Source of the DNA: an uncultured Clostridium sp.
Lineage (GTDB): Bacteria > Bacillota > Clostridia > TANB77 > CAG-508
Reading direction: 5' to 3'
Assembly: GCA_947165355.1 (NCBI GenBank)
Contig: CAMUZZ010000010.1
Span: 1 to 36,475 of the forward strand
DNA length: 36,475 bases
Part shown: positions 28,301 to 34,986 of the stretch, piece by piece
Numbering within the stretch: the stretch's first letter is position 1
How the letters are laid out: every line of letters begins with the position of its first letter
The notes under the pieces: model-generated
Database searches by the model: none
What the model saw: the letters and a program-made list of their open reading frames with translations, nothing else
What the model was told of the DNA's origin: nothing
Made by a program: the position numbers and the translations under genes

Positions 28301-28913
28301 ATGCACCTTTAAAATCACCGTTTTTTAATGAACTAAATACACTTAGTGAATCCATACCAAACTGAACAAAAGACTGTTTAGTCTCTTTCCATGCTTTTGC
28401 TGCGGTTTGCTTTATTCCATCTATCTTAGCACCAGTTGCCTTTTTAATATCTTTAGCACCATAGCTCCACATGTCAAAAATATTACCTTGATCAACTTCT
28501 TTATAATTTTTATCGTAAATTGCTATTTCAGCAGCAGTTACATCCTTAATTGATTGTGCTGCTTCTTCTCTGATTTGTTTCGTATCATCTGCAAGTTCAT
28601 CTGCATCTTTCAGCGTTTTTTCTTTAAAAGGTGTAATATGGTATGCTTTAAAAGATAGGTCATCCATAATTTGCATTGCATCTCTTTCAGCTTTGTTCCA
28701 ATCATCTACTATATTTTCTGCACATACAAATAATTTTCTTTTGGTGTTCATTGCTGAACTTCTCGTATCTTCTAATCTATACAATGTATCTTTGTATTCA
28801 AAATCGGATGGTATTCCCGTTGTGAATGAATCTCTCATTTTTAATAAATCATTCATTATCTTGTCCAAATCTTGAATAAACTCACCTTCAAAATATCCTG
28901 TGTCTATTCTCAT
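25338..28913 (-). CDS. large putative exported toxin with C-terminal zinc-metallopeptidase motif
   Basis: The 1191-residue protein has the build of a polymorphic toxin. Residues 1-145 are helical and charged (LDKIMNDLLKMRDSF ... DDWNKAERDA), like the LXG/WXG-type export domains of type VII substrates though no strict WXG or LXG is seen. Hydrophobic stretches lie at about 321-350 and 433-455. Two short repeats, EGKIDQQYYDAVM (373) and EGKISQEDYDALN (404), resemble SHOCT-like segments. The C-terminal end has EHEINHSLGHLYD, with HExxHxxxH at 1063-1071, a zinc-protease motif. There is no Sec signal peptide. Directly upstream is a DUF4176 gene, a family common at type VII loci; downstream is an immunity candidate. 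Toxin and protease activity are inferred. Confidence 0.65.
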   Translation of the reverse strand: MRIDTGYFEGEFIQDLDKIMNDLLKMRDSFTTGIPSDFEYKDTLYRLEDTRSSAMNTKRKLFVCAENIVDDWNKAERDAMQIMDDLSFKAYHITPFKEKTLKDADELADDTKQIREEAAQSIKDVTAAEIAIYDKNYKEVDQGNIFDMWSYGAKDIKKATGAKIDGIKQTAAKAWKETKQSFVQFGMDSLSVFSSLKNGDFKGAWRNFKTTVKHTGATFVNNSLAGVEGVLDFGEGILDFSKMVWAGQATPITFLYDKVTGSNVTDKMWGYTMNSVADDSVGDAFDTFYKTDVGMALDKNAYTMGKSDSAAHEMTVALSEAAPTVVLTIVTGGTYAVPIGLMSGASAAGKYAEADWQKDRANSIEGIEYLYKEGKIDQQYYDAVMTINGYTDEEWQAITAARNEGKISQEDYDALNQVRNMPEEWTTAENAIRTVSAATLVGAIDAAAVISGSKLSQWQGIGAQAVVNESGQYVRSIGSTSVFNRLLSSGIKVFDYAALAELSSITKAVPDLIADENKDAVSVLAQRSADGNVAALMATGLGSISELKFIFGSGTELRPGEYIQENAMPNTSKTGVVEVLKPDEVILPEGYDSTNSFVDDIIDVQFSPEDGVWKVLSGDNGIKYLDAGAAEVADFAGVQYPLATLSDTGYPLAVLEGNGASSLLPSTPGAGNTAAYQNVGNYSFMIDIPGLLAQAEHAKFVVGALSNAATVGTGSGGTLDLLGINVGEFGGSSEMQLRANIGNGNVTTQTFKDLYYYSYTDSSGKVIKIKPFSQEYYDAVGNNLKLQKVASDEYFALKQALQANNPAENASKTIEMYTKISTLPNIEDVAISYYVEYPNGTKLEVTPYSSEYNYMVQSGAKIQVSANDKYYQIVQRLMNDCNITYEKAANYLQNYYYRDQIATPKSSINTSISKVEKVQIPNANMSEAEKVLAPYMEQCNSEYTKRMMIKGLENGTINSNGDLTKYIQRYNEISAIIEDRLEFAELIKKSPFWDPKDDYKLSPERIRSKYEKINIVDEAKLMQIYTNLGGNPNGAKPGGFWIRKSDDVFLIIDDKNFDSTLEHEINHSLGHLYDTNDIMGLTGMNEAQTEKLAHYDGTEYQGYVQLPQYVQELDEVLHSKGYGDVAVVSYFGTNKGLYRSVVDYVAGKNGYYDRLTQLFEQYRSEFENNGYVTPKMYETGAEIEAMINALR

Positions 28914-28931
28914 AATTCTTCTCCCAGCATA

Positions 28932-29309
28932 TTATGATTTTTTGCTCTTTAAATACCCCTTAAGTTCGCTTTTATATCTCTTTTCTTCTTCATTTTCATA
29001 ACCCAAGTGATATATAGTTTTTATTTGATTATGATCAAATAAAAAAATCTCGCTTGAAGAAACAATTCCTTCTGGATATAAACATCCACAATAGTCCCAC
29101 ATTTTATTTTTATTTTTTGGATTTACAACACAAAATCCTGTAATCATTAACTTTTTGCTACCATTCTTTAAAAGTACAACAGACCCAACTGGTAAAAACT
29201 TTTTTCTTACATTCTCGTCTTTTTCCTTATCTCCACTCGTTTTGTTTGAAGTTAAACTCACTACTTTTGATTTGCTACCAACACTTTTCTTTACGCTCTT
29301 CTTTTCCAT
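28932..29309 (-). CDS. DUF4176 family protein (type VII locus-associated)
   Basis: The body of the protein, LPVGSVVLLKNGSKKLMITGF, then the MWDYCGCLYPEGIV segment and a LFDHNQIKTIYHLGYENEEE ending, follows the DUF4176 pattern, a small family repeatedly found next to LXG toxins and ESAT-6-like genes in Firmicutes. The start is placed at 29309 because AAGGAGGAAATT precedes that ATG, giving 125 residues; the first 40 or so are Lys/Ser-rich and probably disordered. It lies 18 bases before the large toxin-like gene on the same strand. Biochemical role is not known to me. Confidence 0.75.
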   Translation of the reverse strand: MEKKSVKKSVGSKSKVVSLTSNKTSGDKEKDENVRKKFLPVGSVVLLKNGSKKLMITGFCVVNPKNKNKMWDYCGCLYPEGIVSSSEIFLFDHNQIKTIYHLGYENEEEKRYKSELKGYLKSKKS

Positions 29310-29358
29310 AATTTCCTCCTTAGTTAAATTTTTTATAAAACATATATTATCTACTCGT

Positions 29359-29796
29359 TTATTTTTCAAGTAAAATAGTTACTGGACCATCATTTATTAA
29401 TTCCACTTTCATTTTAGCACCAAATATTCCATGCTGTACTTCAATTCCGCTTTTAGCACACTCATCACAAAAATACTCATACAATTCATTTGCTATTTCT
29501 GGTTTTGCAGATTCAAAAAAACTAGGCCTATTTCCTCCACTGCAATCTGCATATAACGTAAATTGAGAAATAATAAGCAATTTACCTCCAACGTCTTTTA
29601 TCGATAAATTCATTTTCTCATTTTCGTCCATAAATATACGTAAATTAATTAATTTTTTTACCAAGTAATCTGCTTCAGCCTTGGTATCACCTTGTTTTAC
29701 TCCCAGCAAAACAACAAAGCCATTATCAATTTTTCCAACAACTTCGTTATCAACTGTTACACTGGCATTTTTTGCTCTTTGAACTACTAATTTCAC
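29359..29796 (-). CDS. dtd: D-aminoacyl-tRNA deacylase
   Basis: DTD hydrolyses D-amino acids (and glycine) wrongly attached to tRNA, keeping them out of proteins. The fold signature is complete: KLVVQRAKNASVTV at the start, the catalytic SQFTLYADCSGGNRPSF block and the NDGPVTI cross-subunit Gly-cisPro motif near the end. The length of 145 residues is the standard size. The start codon is GTG, with GGGGGAA before it and only two bases after the CYTH gene's stop, implying translational coupling. Confidence 0.95.
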   Translation of the reverse strand: MKLVVQRAKNASVTVDNEVVGKIDNGFVVLLGVKQGDTKAEADYLVKKLINLRIFMDENEKMNLSIKDVGGKLLIISQFTLYADCSGGNRPSFFESAKPEIANELYEYFCDECAKSGIEVQHGIFGAKMKVELINDGPVTILLEK

Positions 29797-29798
29797 TT

Positions 29799-30314
29799 TT
29801 ATTCCCCCATCTTATTTCTTATAAACTCATCAATATCTATATGTTTTTTTGACATCATACCATTCGTTATCATTCCAGATATATCTGTTCCAAACCAATT
29901 AGGAAGTTTAGCATTAACTGCTTGCTCTTCCGTTTCGAATTCTATTTCAGCAAACACAACTCCCTCGTAATCTCCATGAAACACATCAAGTTCAATAACT
30001 AAATTATTTTCATACGGAATACAATATCTATCTTTTTCTATAGTTCTTCTATTTAAATCTTTATTAATCGAATTGTATTGCTCTTCTGTTATTTCGTTTT
30101 CTATTTCATTAACAGAATAACCTTTTCTTCCAGTTTTAATAGTATATACATATTTTATTGTATCTTGATTTACTATTTTTCTCTTTCGAATAGCTGTAAA
30201 AATATCAGAATAAATATAATCTTGGATAATTGTTTTTTTACTTTGATTGTATTCATGAATTAATTCATTTACTTTTTCTCTGTTAGTTATATAAAACTTT
30301 CTTTCAATCTCCAT
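29799..30314 (-). CDS. CYTH domain protein
   Basis: CYTH proteins act on triphosphates, for example as thiamine triphosphatases, tripolyphosphatases or class IV adenylate cyclases. The opening MEIERKFYI has the ExExK signature, and further charged strands (KYVYTIKTGRKG, VIELDVFHGDYEGVVFAEIEFE) supply the metal- and phosphate-binding residues of the tunnel. The length of 171 residues fits a single-domain member. AAAAGGAGG precedes the ATG and a promoter is visible at 30351-30379. It heads the run CYTH-dtd-DUF4176-toxin. The substrate cannot be read from sequence. Confidence 0.88.
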   Translation of the reverse strand: MEIERKFYITNREKVNELIHEYNQSKKTIIQDYIYSDIFTAIRKRKIVNQDTIKYVYTIKTGRKGYSVNEIENEITEEQYNSINKDLNRRTIEKDRYCIPYENNLVIELDVFHGDYEGVVFAEIEFETEEQAVNAKLPNWFGTDISGMITNGMMSKKHIDIDEFIRNKMGE

Positions 30315-30350
30315 ATATTATCCTCCTTTTATAGCTACTAGTTCAAAATA

Positions 30351-30379
30351 AATATACCATAACCCAATATATTATTCAA
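30351..30379 (-). promoter_or_regulatory. promoter of the CYTH-dtd run
   Basis: On the minus strand TTGAAT (30374-30379), 17 bases, TATATT (30351-30356), about 37 bases before the CYTH start. No other promoter was noticed before the DUF4176 and toxin genes, so they may share this one. Confidence 0.55.
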
Positions 30380-30445
30380 TTAAATTTTAAAAATACCACA
30401 CTTATACGTTTTTTATTTGTACTTAAAATTTTTTTAAAAAAAGTG

Positions 30446-30474
30446 TTGACAAAGAACTTTTGTTCGTATATACT
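30446..30474 (+). promoter_or_regulatory. sigma-A promoter overlapped by a LexA/SOS box
   Basis: TTGACA (30446-30451), 17 bases, TATACT (30469-30474). The spacer contains GAAC-TTTT-GTTC (30454-30465, followed by G), which fits the Firmicute LexA consensus CGAAC-N4-GTTCG except for the first base. A LexA dimer here would block RNA polymerase. A further half-site TGTTCG lies at 30491. Confidence 0.85.
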
Positions 30475-30516
30475 TACTTTAACAAATAAATGTTCGTAAT
30501 TGAAGGAGGAAAAATT

Positions 30517-30819
30517 ATGAGAGGAAAAATTATAAATGAAAAGAAATTTAGAAAAAGATTAGTATTGTTAGCAGTAATTGCATTCTGCATTTTGTTTAAT
30601 ATAAAAAATACTGTATCATCAGAAACAATACAAAACTACAAAACTATAACTGTAAATAAAGGCGATACCCTATGGAGCATTGCTTCATACGAACAAGAAG
30701 AAAATCAATACTATAAAGATGAAGACATAAGAAATATTATTTATAACATAAAAAAAGTTAATAATTTAAAGTCTTCGGATTTATCAGAGAAACAAAATTT
30801 AAAAATTCCAATTGTATAA
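30517..30819 (+). CDS. yneA: LysM-domain protein, YneA-like SOS cell-division suppressor
   Basis: The 100-residue product has a basic N-terminus, one transmembrane segment (about 14-30, LVLLAVIAFCILF) and one LysM domain (YKTITVNKGDTLWSIASYE ... LSEKQNLKIPI). This is the size and build of Bacillus YneA, a membrane protein made during the SOS response that delays septation until DNA is repaired. The start follows AAGGAGGA directly; an earlier frame start at 30490 lies in the promoter leader. The LexA-type box between -35 and -10 strongly supports the SOS role. The lexA gene itself is not next to it here. Confidence 0.8.
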   Translation: MRGKIINEKKFRKRLVLLAVIAFCILFNIKNTVSSETIQNYKTITVNKGDTLWSIASYEQEENQYYKDEDIRNIIYNIKKVNNLKSSDLSEKQNLKIPIV

Positions 30820-30846
30820 ACAATATTAAAACTAATAAATATTGTT
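30819..30846 (+). terminator. terminator of the yneA-like gene
   Basis: AACAATATT and AATATTGTT pair perfectly around a ten-base A-rich loop and lead into TTTATAAT; AT-rich but correctly placed, beginning within the stop codon. Confidence 0.65.
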
Positions 30847-30875
30847 TTTATAATTCAAAAACAGCACTTTGATAT

Positions 30876-30904
30876 TTGCAATTATGTAAACAAAGTGCTA
30901 TAAT
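30876..30904 (+). promoter_or_regulatory. strong promoter of a structured RNA, with flanking inverted repeat
   Basis: TTGCAA (30876-30881), 17 bases, TATAAT (30899-30904). AGCACTTTG (30863-30871) and CAAAGTGCT (30891-30899) form a perfect inverted repeat bracketing the -35, a possible operator. The second arm overlaps the first base of the -10. Confidence 0.75.
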
Positions 30905-30910
30905 ATATAT

Positions 30911-31120
30911 AAGCCAGAACGAGTAAAGATGTTTACTCTCAGGGCTGTCTCTTCTAAGCTATTCCATTACAAATTTTAGAATTTTATAAAAATTCGTTTT
31001 AGGTTTATTTAGTTGTAATGTGGTAATAGTAATCTATAGTAAAGGAGGATTTTATGGAAGAGGTTAACTAGGAACCCTAGCATCTTATTTAGGTAAGTTG
31101 TTAGGGTTCTATTATTTTGT
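30911..31120 (+). ncRNA. unassigned structured RNA, about 200 nt
   Basis: Starting just after the promoter, AGCC...GGCT encloses GAGTAAA/TTTACTC (30912-30946). A long-range stem joins CTCTTC (30949-30954) to GAAGAG (31057-31062), and inside it CTATT/AATAG and CATTACAA (30965-30972)/TTGTAATG (31013-31020) form a rod. A hairpin GAACCCTA (31072-31079)/TAGGGTTC (31102-31109) followed by TATTATTTT ends it. The only reading frame is ATG plus four codons and a stop at 31054-31071, behind a perfect AAGGAGGA. The next gene is on the opposite strand, so this is not a leader for it. It does not match 6S, tmRNA, SRP RNA or a riboswitch I know. Confidence 0.65.
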
Positions 31121-31825
31121 CTCCCACCCCTTTATATTACTTCTTTTTATTGCCCCCAATAAATTTGCATGAATGCTTGGAATTTCTTTTTGAAAACCAT
31201 TAATTAAATTCTTCATATCTTCCCTTTTCGAAAAACCATCCATAGAACAACACTTAGGCATAAGTTGAATATTATTTCGTTTAACAAAACCTCTAATATA
31301 TTTTTCCGGAGTATAAATCAAAGGTCTTATCAATGTCATACCTGATCTATCCATATATCCAACTGGAGCAAATGTATTAATATTTCCAGCATACAATAAA
31401 TTTAAGAAAAAGGTTTCTAGTACATCATCTTCATTATGACCAAGAGCAATTTTATTGCAACCATGCTCTTTTGCAACACTATTTAGTATGCCTCTTCTTA
31501 AATTTGCACATAAAGAACAAGGATTTTTTTCTTGTCTAATATCAAAAACAATTTCTTTTGCATGAGACTCAACTTCAACAAACTCAACACCCAAATCTTT
31601 ACATATCTTTTTTAAATTCGATGTATCAAAAAAATCAAAACCAGGGTTTACTGTAAGACCTATAATTTCAAATTTTTTAGGATAAAATCTTTGTAAATTT
31701 TTAAGTCCCATTAGCATTGATGTTGAATCTTTTCCACCTGAAAGAGCAACAGCAATTTTATCTCCATCTTCTATCATATTAAATTCGTCTATTGCTTTCC
31801 TCATATAGCTCATTAATCTTTGCAT
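31112..31825 (-). CDS. TtcA-family tRNA thiolation ATPase
   Basis: Proteins of this PP-loop family activate a tRNA base with ATP for sulfur transfer; TtcA itself makes 2-thiocytidine at position 32. The PP-loop AVALSGGKDSTSML, the LGHNEDDVLETFFLN block and the Cys pair region PCSLCANLRRGIL, which binds an iron-sulfur cluster in TtcA, are all present, with a further PKCCSMDG near the C-terminus. The start is put at 31825 because GAAAGGTCGG lies before that ATG, giving 237 residues. It follows ispG on the same strand after 114 bases. In clostridia the exact base modified is not certain, so no symbol is given. Confidence 0.88.
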   Translation of the reverse strand: MQRLMSYMRKAIDEFNMIEDGDKIAVALSGGKDSTSMLMGLKNLQRFYPKKFEIIGLTVNPGFDFFDTSNLKKICKDLGVEFVEVESHAKEIVFDIRQEKNPCSLCANLRRGILNSVAKEHGCNKIALGHNEDDVLETFFLNLLYAGNINTFAPVGYMDRSGMTLIRPLIYTPEKYIRGFVKRNNIQLMPKCCSMDGFSKREDMKNLINGFQKEIPSIHANLLGAIKRSNIKGWETK

Positions 31826-31939
31826 ATTTTCCGACCTTTCTTTTTTAAGTGTATTGAAAGTTTCTATAACATAACATTTTCTATAACTTAAAACACCCAT
31901 TACATAAAAAGTGAGAAAAGAACTCTCATTCTTTCCCCT

Positions 31940-32998
31940 TTACACCATTTTTAATACTTCTTCCTTAAGTTCTTCTAATAATTTATCTTCTGGAATTTTT
32001 CTAATTATTTCTCCTTTTTTAAATAATACGCCTTCTCCAATTCCACCTGCTATTCCAATATCAGCATTTCTTGCTTCACCTGGTCCATTTACAACACATC
32101 CCATTACCGCAACTGTAATATTAGAATGTAAAGTTTGTAAAAATTTTTCCATTTCTTTAGCTATTGGAATTAAATCAATTTGGGTTCTTCCGCATGTTGG
32201 ACAAGATACTAACGTTGGCGAACCACTATATAAATTGCAGTCTTTTAATATCTCTTTTGCAACTTTAACTTCTTCAACAGGATCATCCGATAAAGAAACT
32301 CTCATAGTATCTCCTATACCTTTTCTTATTAAATATCCTAGCCCAATGCTTGACTTTATAGTTCCACTGAAAGCTGTTCCCGCTTCTGTTATTCCTAAAT
32401 GTAATGGATAATTAAATGTATTACTTGCCTCTTCGTATGCAGCAAGACATAAGTCTAAATCTGATGCTTTCAAAGAAAGACATATATCATAAAAGTCTAA
32501 TTTTTCTAGTATTTCAATATGTCTTCTAGCGCTTTCTACCATTGCTTTTGCTGTTGGCTTTCCACCATTTGCTTCTAACAAATCTTTTTCAAGTGAACCA
32601 GCATTAACACCTATTCTAATAGGAATTTTACGTGCTTTGCATGCTTCAACTACAGCTTTAACCCTATCTTCACTTCCAATGTTTCCTGGATTAATTCTTA
32701 TTTTATCTACTCCACTTTCAATTGCTTGTAGAGCAATTTTATAATCAAAATGAATGTCTGCAACAATAGGAATATGTATTTGTTTTTTTATTTCTTTTAT
32801 GGCTTTTGCATCCTCTAAATCTAAACAAGCAACTCTAATAATTTCACAACCTGCTTGCTCTAGTTTTAGAATTTGATTTACAGTAGCTGCCACATCTTTT
32901 GTTTTTGTATTAGCCATTGATTGTATTACAATTTTATTTTGTCCACCAATTTGAACTCCTGCAACTTCAATTTTTCTAGTTTCAGACCTATTAACCAT
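31940..32998 (-). CDS. ispG: 4-hydroxy-3-methylbut-2-enyl diphosphate synthase
   Basis: IspG is the [4Fe-4S] enzyme that makes HMBPP in the non-mevalonate isoprenoid pathway. The TIM-barrel half includes [27 protein letters not shown] and [10 protein letters not shown]; the C-terminal half has the cluster ligands in [12 protein letters not shown] and [21 protein letters not shown]. The 352-residue length is typical of bacterial IspG. GGGAGGT precedes the ATG. It is probably cotranscribed with the downstream TtcA-family gene. Confidence 0.97.
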   Translation of the reverse strand: MVNRSETRKIEVAGVQIGGQNKIVIQSMANTKTKDVAATVNQILKLEQAGCEIIRVACLDLEDAKAIKEIKKQIHIPIVADIHFDYKIALQAIESGVDKIRINPGNIGSEDRVKAVVEACKARKIPIRIGVNAGSLEKDLLEANGGKPTAKAMVESARRHIEILEKLDFYDICLSLKASDLDLCLAAYEEASNTFNYPLHLGITEAGTAFSGTIKSSIGLGYLIRKGIGDTMRVSLSDDPVEEVKVAKEILKDCNLYSGSPTLVSCPTCGRTQIDLIPIAKEMEKFLQTLHSNITVAVMGCVVNGPGEARNADIGIAGGIGEGVLFKKGEIIRKIPEDKLLEELKEEVLKMV

Positions 32999-33152
32999 AA
33001 AACTACCTCCCTGTAATAATGTAATTATTTTATATCATTATTAACATAAAATCAACACCAAATTAGCATATTCATGATATTTTCAAGCAATACAATACTA
33101 AAAAAATTTTTAAAAAATTTATAATTTTATATTTATTTAGTTACTTATTTCA

Positions 33153-33181
33153 TTGAATACTATTTTTTTTTGCTATATAAT
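33153..33181 (+). promoter_or_regulatory. promoter of the phosphate permease gene
   Basis: TTGAAT (33153-33158), 17 bases, TATAAT (33176-33181), about 38 bases before the start. I saw no clear PhoP box. The rest of the 220-base gap to ispG is AT-rich and featureless. Confidence 0.7.
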
Positions 33182-33218
33182 ATTTTTAGAATTATGTTTT
33201 TACAAAAGAGGTTTATAA

Positions 33219-34274
33219 ATGGATTTATCATTTACTGGTTTTATAAATAATTTTATTAGTAATCCAACATTTATAGTTATAACGGTTCTACTTCTTTGCG
33301 TTGTTTTGGTTAATGGATGGACCGATGCTCCAAATGCAATTGCAACATGCGTTTCTACAAAATCACTGTCGCCAAAAAAAGCAATACTTTTAGCAGCTGT
33401 TTTTAATTTTCTTGGAGTACTAATAATGACCCTAATTAGTTCAACAGTTGCACAAACTATCTACAATTTAGTTGATTTTGGAAACAATTATTCAAGTTCC
33501 TTAATTGCTCTGTGTGCAGGTTTATTTGCAATTGTTGTTTGGGCAGTTTTGGCATGGATATTTGGAATTCCCACAAGCGAAAGTCATGCTTTAATTGCTG
33601 GAGTTTCAGGTGCAGCAATAGCACTGCAGCACAGTTTTTCAGCATTAAATGGTAATGCTTGGTTAAAAATATTTTTAGGGCTTGTTTTTTCAACAGCATT
33701 TGGATTTTCTCTTGGATATGTACTTACAAAAGTAATAGAGCAAATATTTAAACCGTTTGATAGACGAAAAACCACTCCATTTTTTAAAACAACACAAATT
33801 GTAAGTAGCATGGCAATGGCATTTATGCATGGAGCTCAAGATGGTCAAAAATTTATAGGAATTTTTTTAATGGCATTATTTCTATCAAAAGGTACAATGT
33901 CACCTGATATAATAACAATACCAATATGGTTATCAATATTAATTTCACTAACAATGACACTTGGTACATCAATTGGAGGATACAGAATAATAAAAACTGT
34001 AGGCTTAAAAATGACAAAATTAGAGCCATATAAAGGAACAGCAGCAGACTTAGCTAGTGCTACAACTTTGCTTATTTCAAGTGTTTCAGGAATGCCAGTT
34101 AGCACAACTCATACAAAAACAACAGCAATTATGGGAGTTGGCGCATCTAAAAGATGGTCTAATGTAAGATGGGACATAGTAAAAAATATGTTTCTTGCTT
34201 GGTTTCTTACATTTCCTGGATGTGGTTTACTTGGCTACCTAGTTACAAAACTTTTCATACATTTTTTTGCTTAA
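33219..34274 (+). CDS. pit: PiT-family inorganic phosphate permease
   Basis: PiT transporters import metal-phosphate complexes, driven by the proton or sodium gradient. Both duplicated signature motifs are visible: VNGWTDAPNAIATCVSTKSL near the N-terminus and SMAMAFMHGAQDGQKFIGIF in the second half, with GIPTSESHALIAGVSGAA and GMPVSTTHTKTTAIMGVGASK as the paired re-entrant segments. About ten hydrophobic segments are seen and the 351-residue length fits the compact bacterial type. AGAGG is the ribosome site. It is followed 26 bases later by its usual DUF47 partner. Confidence 0.95.
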   Translation: MDLSFTGFINNFISNPTFIVITVLLLCVVLVNGWTDAPNAIATCVSTKSLSPKKAILLAAVFNFLGVLIMTLISSTVAQTIYNLVDFGNNYSSSLIALCAGLFAIVVWAVLAWIFGIPTSESHALIAGVSGAAIALQHSFSALNGNAWLKIFLGLVFSTAFGFSLGYVLTKVIEQIFKPFDRRKTTPFFKTTQIVSSMAMAFMHGAQDGQKFIGIFLMALFLSKGTMSPDIITIPIWLSILISLTMTLGTSIGGYRIIKTVGLKMTKLEPYKGTAADLASATTLLISSVSGMPVSTTHTKTTAIMGVGASKRWSNVRWDIVKNMFLAWFLTFPGCGLLGYLVTKLFIHFFA

Positions 34275-34300
34275 AACAATTTTAGGAAGGATATTAACAA

Positions 34301-34948
34301 ATGAGAAAAAAAATATTACTGTTAAATGGTAAAAAAGAAAAATTTAACTATTTTGAATATTTTGTAAAAAACGTTGATTATGCTTTACAAGCAGCAACGG
34401 TTTTAAACGATTTCGTAAAAAAATTTAATAGTTCAGAAACACCAAATATATCAAAACAAATTCATAAACTTGAATCAGATGCAGATCAAAGTCATCATGA
34501 TGTTTTAAATTACTTAATGCGAGATTTTCTTCCCCCATTTGACAGAGAAGACATCGTTACATTAACCCATAAAATAGATAATTTAATTGATAACATAGAT
34601 GAAGTTACAATAAATTTAAACATTTTAAATATATCAAACCTTAGACCTGAAATAACAGATTTTTGTGATTTGCTTTTAGAATGTTCTGCAACTGCGAAAC
34701 AAGTTTTGGAATTTTTACGAGATAAAAAAAGGTATTCTGATATACAAGAAAGAATTATTTCTATAAATATATTAGAAGAAAAAGGTGATGTTCTATATCA
34801 AAATTCTATAAAAACATTATTTACAAATTGTAAAGATCCAATAGAAATATTGGTATGGACAAGAATTTATGACTGTCTAGAAAACTGTTATGACTCATGT
34901 GAAGATATTGCAGGTTTTGTAGATAGATTATTATTAAAAAATGGGTAA
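34301..34948 (+). CDS. DUF47 / PhoU-like Pit accessory protein
   Basis: The 215-residue helical protein belongs to the PhoU-like family encoded beside PiT permeases and thought to control phosphate uptake. Typical elements are KIHKLESDADQ-type text (ISKQIHKLESDADQSHHDV), the DREDIVTLTHKIDNLIDNIDE block that carries PhoU-like metal ligands, and the final YDCLENCYDSCEDIAGFVDRLLLK. AGGAAGG precedes the ATG. It is in an operon with the permease and closed by a strong terminator. Regulation of the permease is inferred from family context. Confidence 0.9.
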   Translation: MRKKILLLNGKKEKFNYFEYFVKNVDYALQAATVLNDFVKKFNSSETPNISKQIHKLESDADQSHHDVLNYLMRDFLPPFDREDIVTLTHKIDNLIDNIDEVTINLNILNISNLRPEITDFCDLLLECSATAKQVLEFLRDKKRYSDIQERIISINILEEKGDVLYQNSIKTLFTNCKDPIEILVWTRIYDCLENCYDSCEDIAGFVDRLLLKNG

Positions 34949-34982
34949 AAAAAGGATAGTTCAAGTTGAACTATCTTTTTTA
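34949..34982. terminator. bidirectional terminator after the Pit operon
   Basis: GGATAGTTC pairs with GAACTATC(T) around AAGTT, between A and T runs. It also lies just past the stop of the convergent CFI-box gene. Confidence 0.88.
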
Positions 34983-34986
34983 CTTT

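Noticed and set aside
30863..30899. CIRCE operator at the RNA promoter
   Set aside because: The arms share AGCACT but lack the TTAGCACTC sequence and have a 19-base rather than 9-base spacer.
30911..31120. 6S RNA, tmRNA or SRP RNA
   Set aside because: No tRNA-like ends or tag frame for tmRNA, no GGAA-type apical motif for SRP, and the end-to-end closing helix with a central bubble of 6S is not evident.
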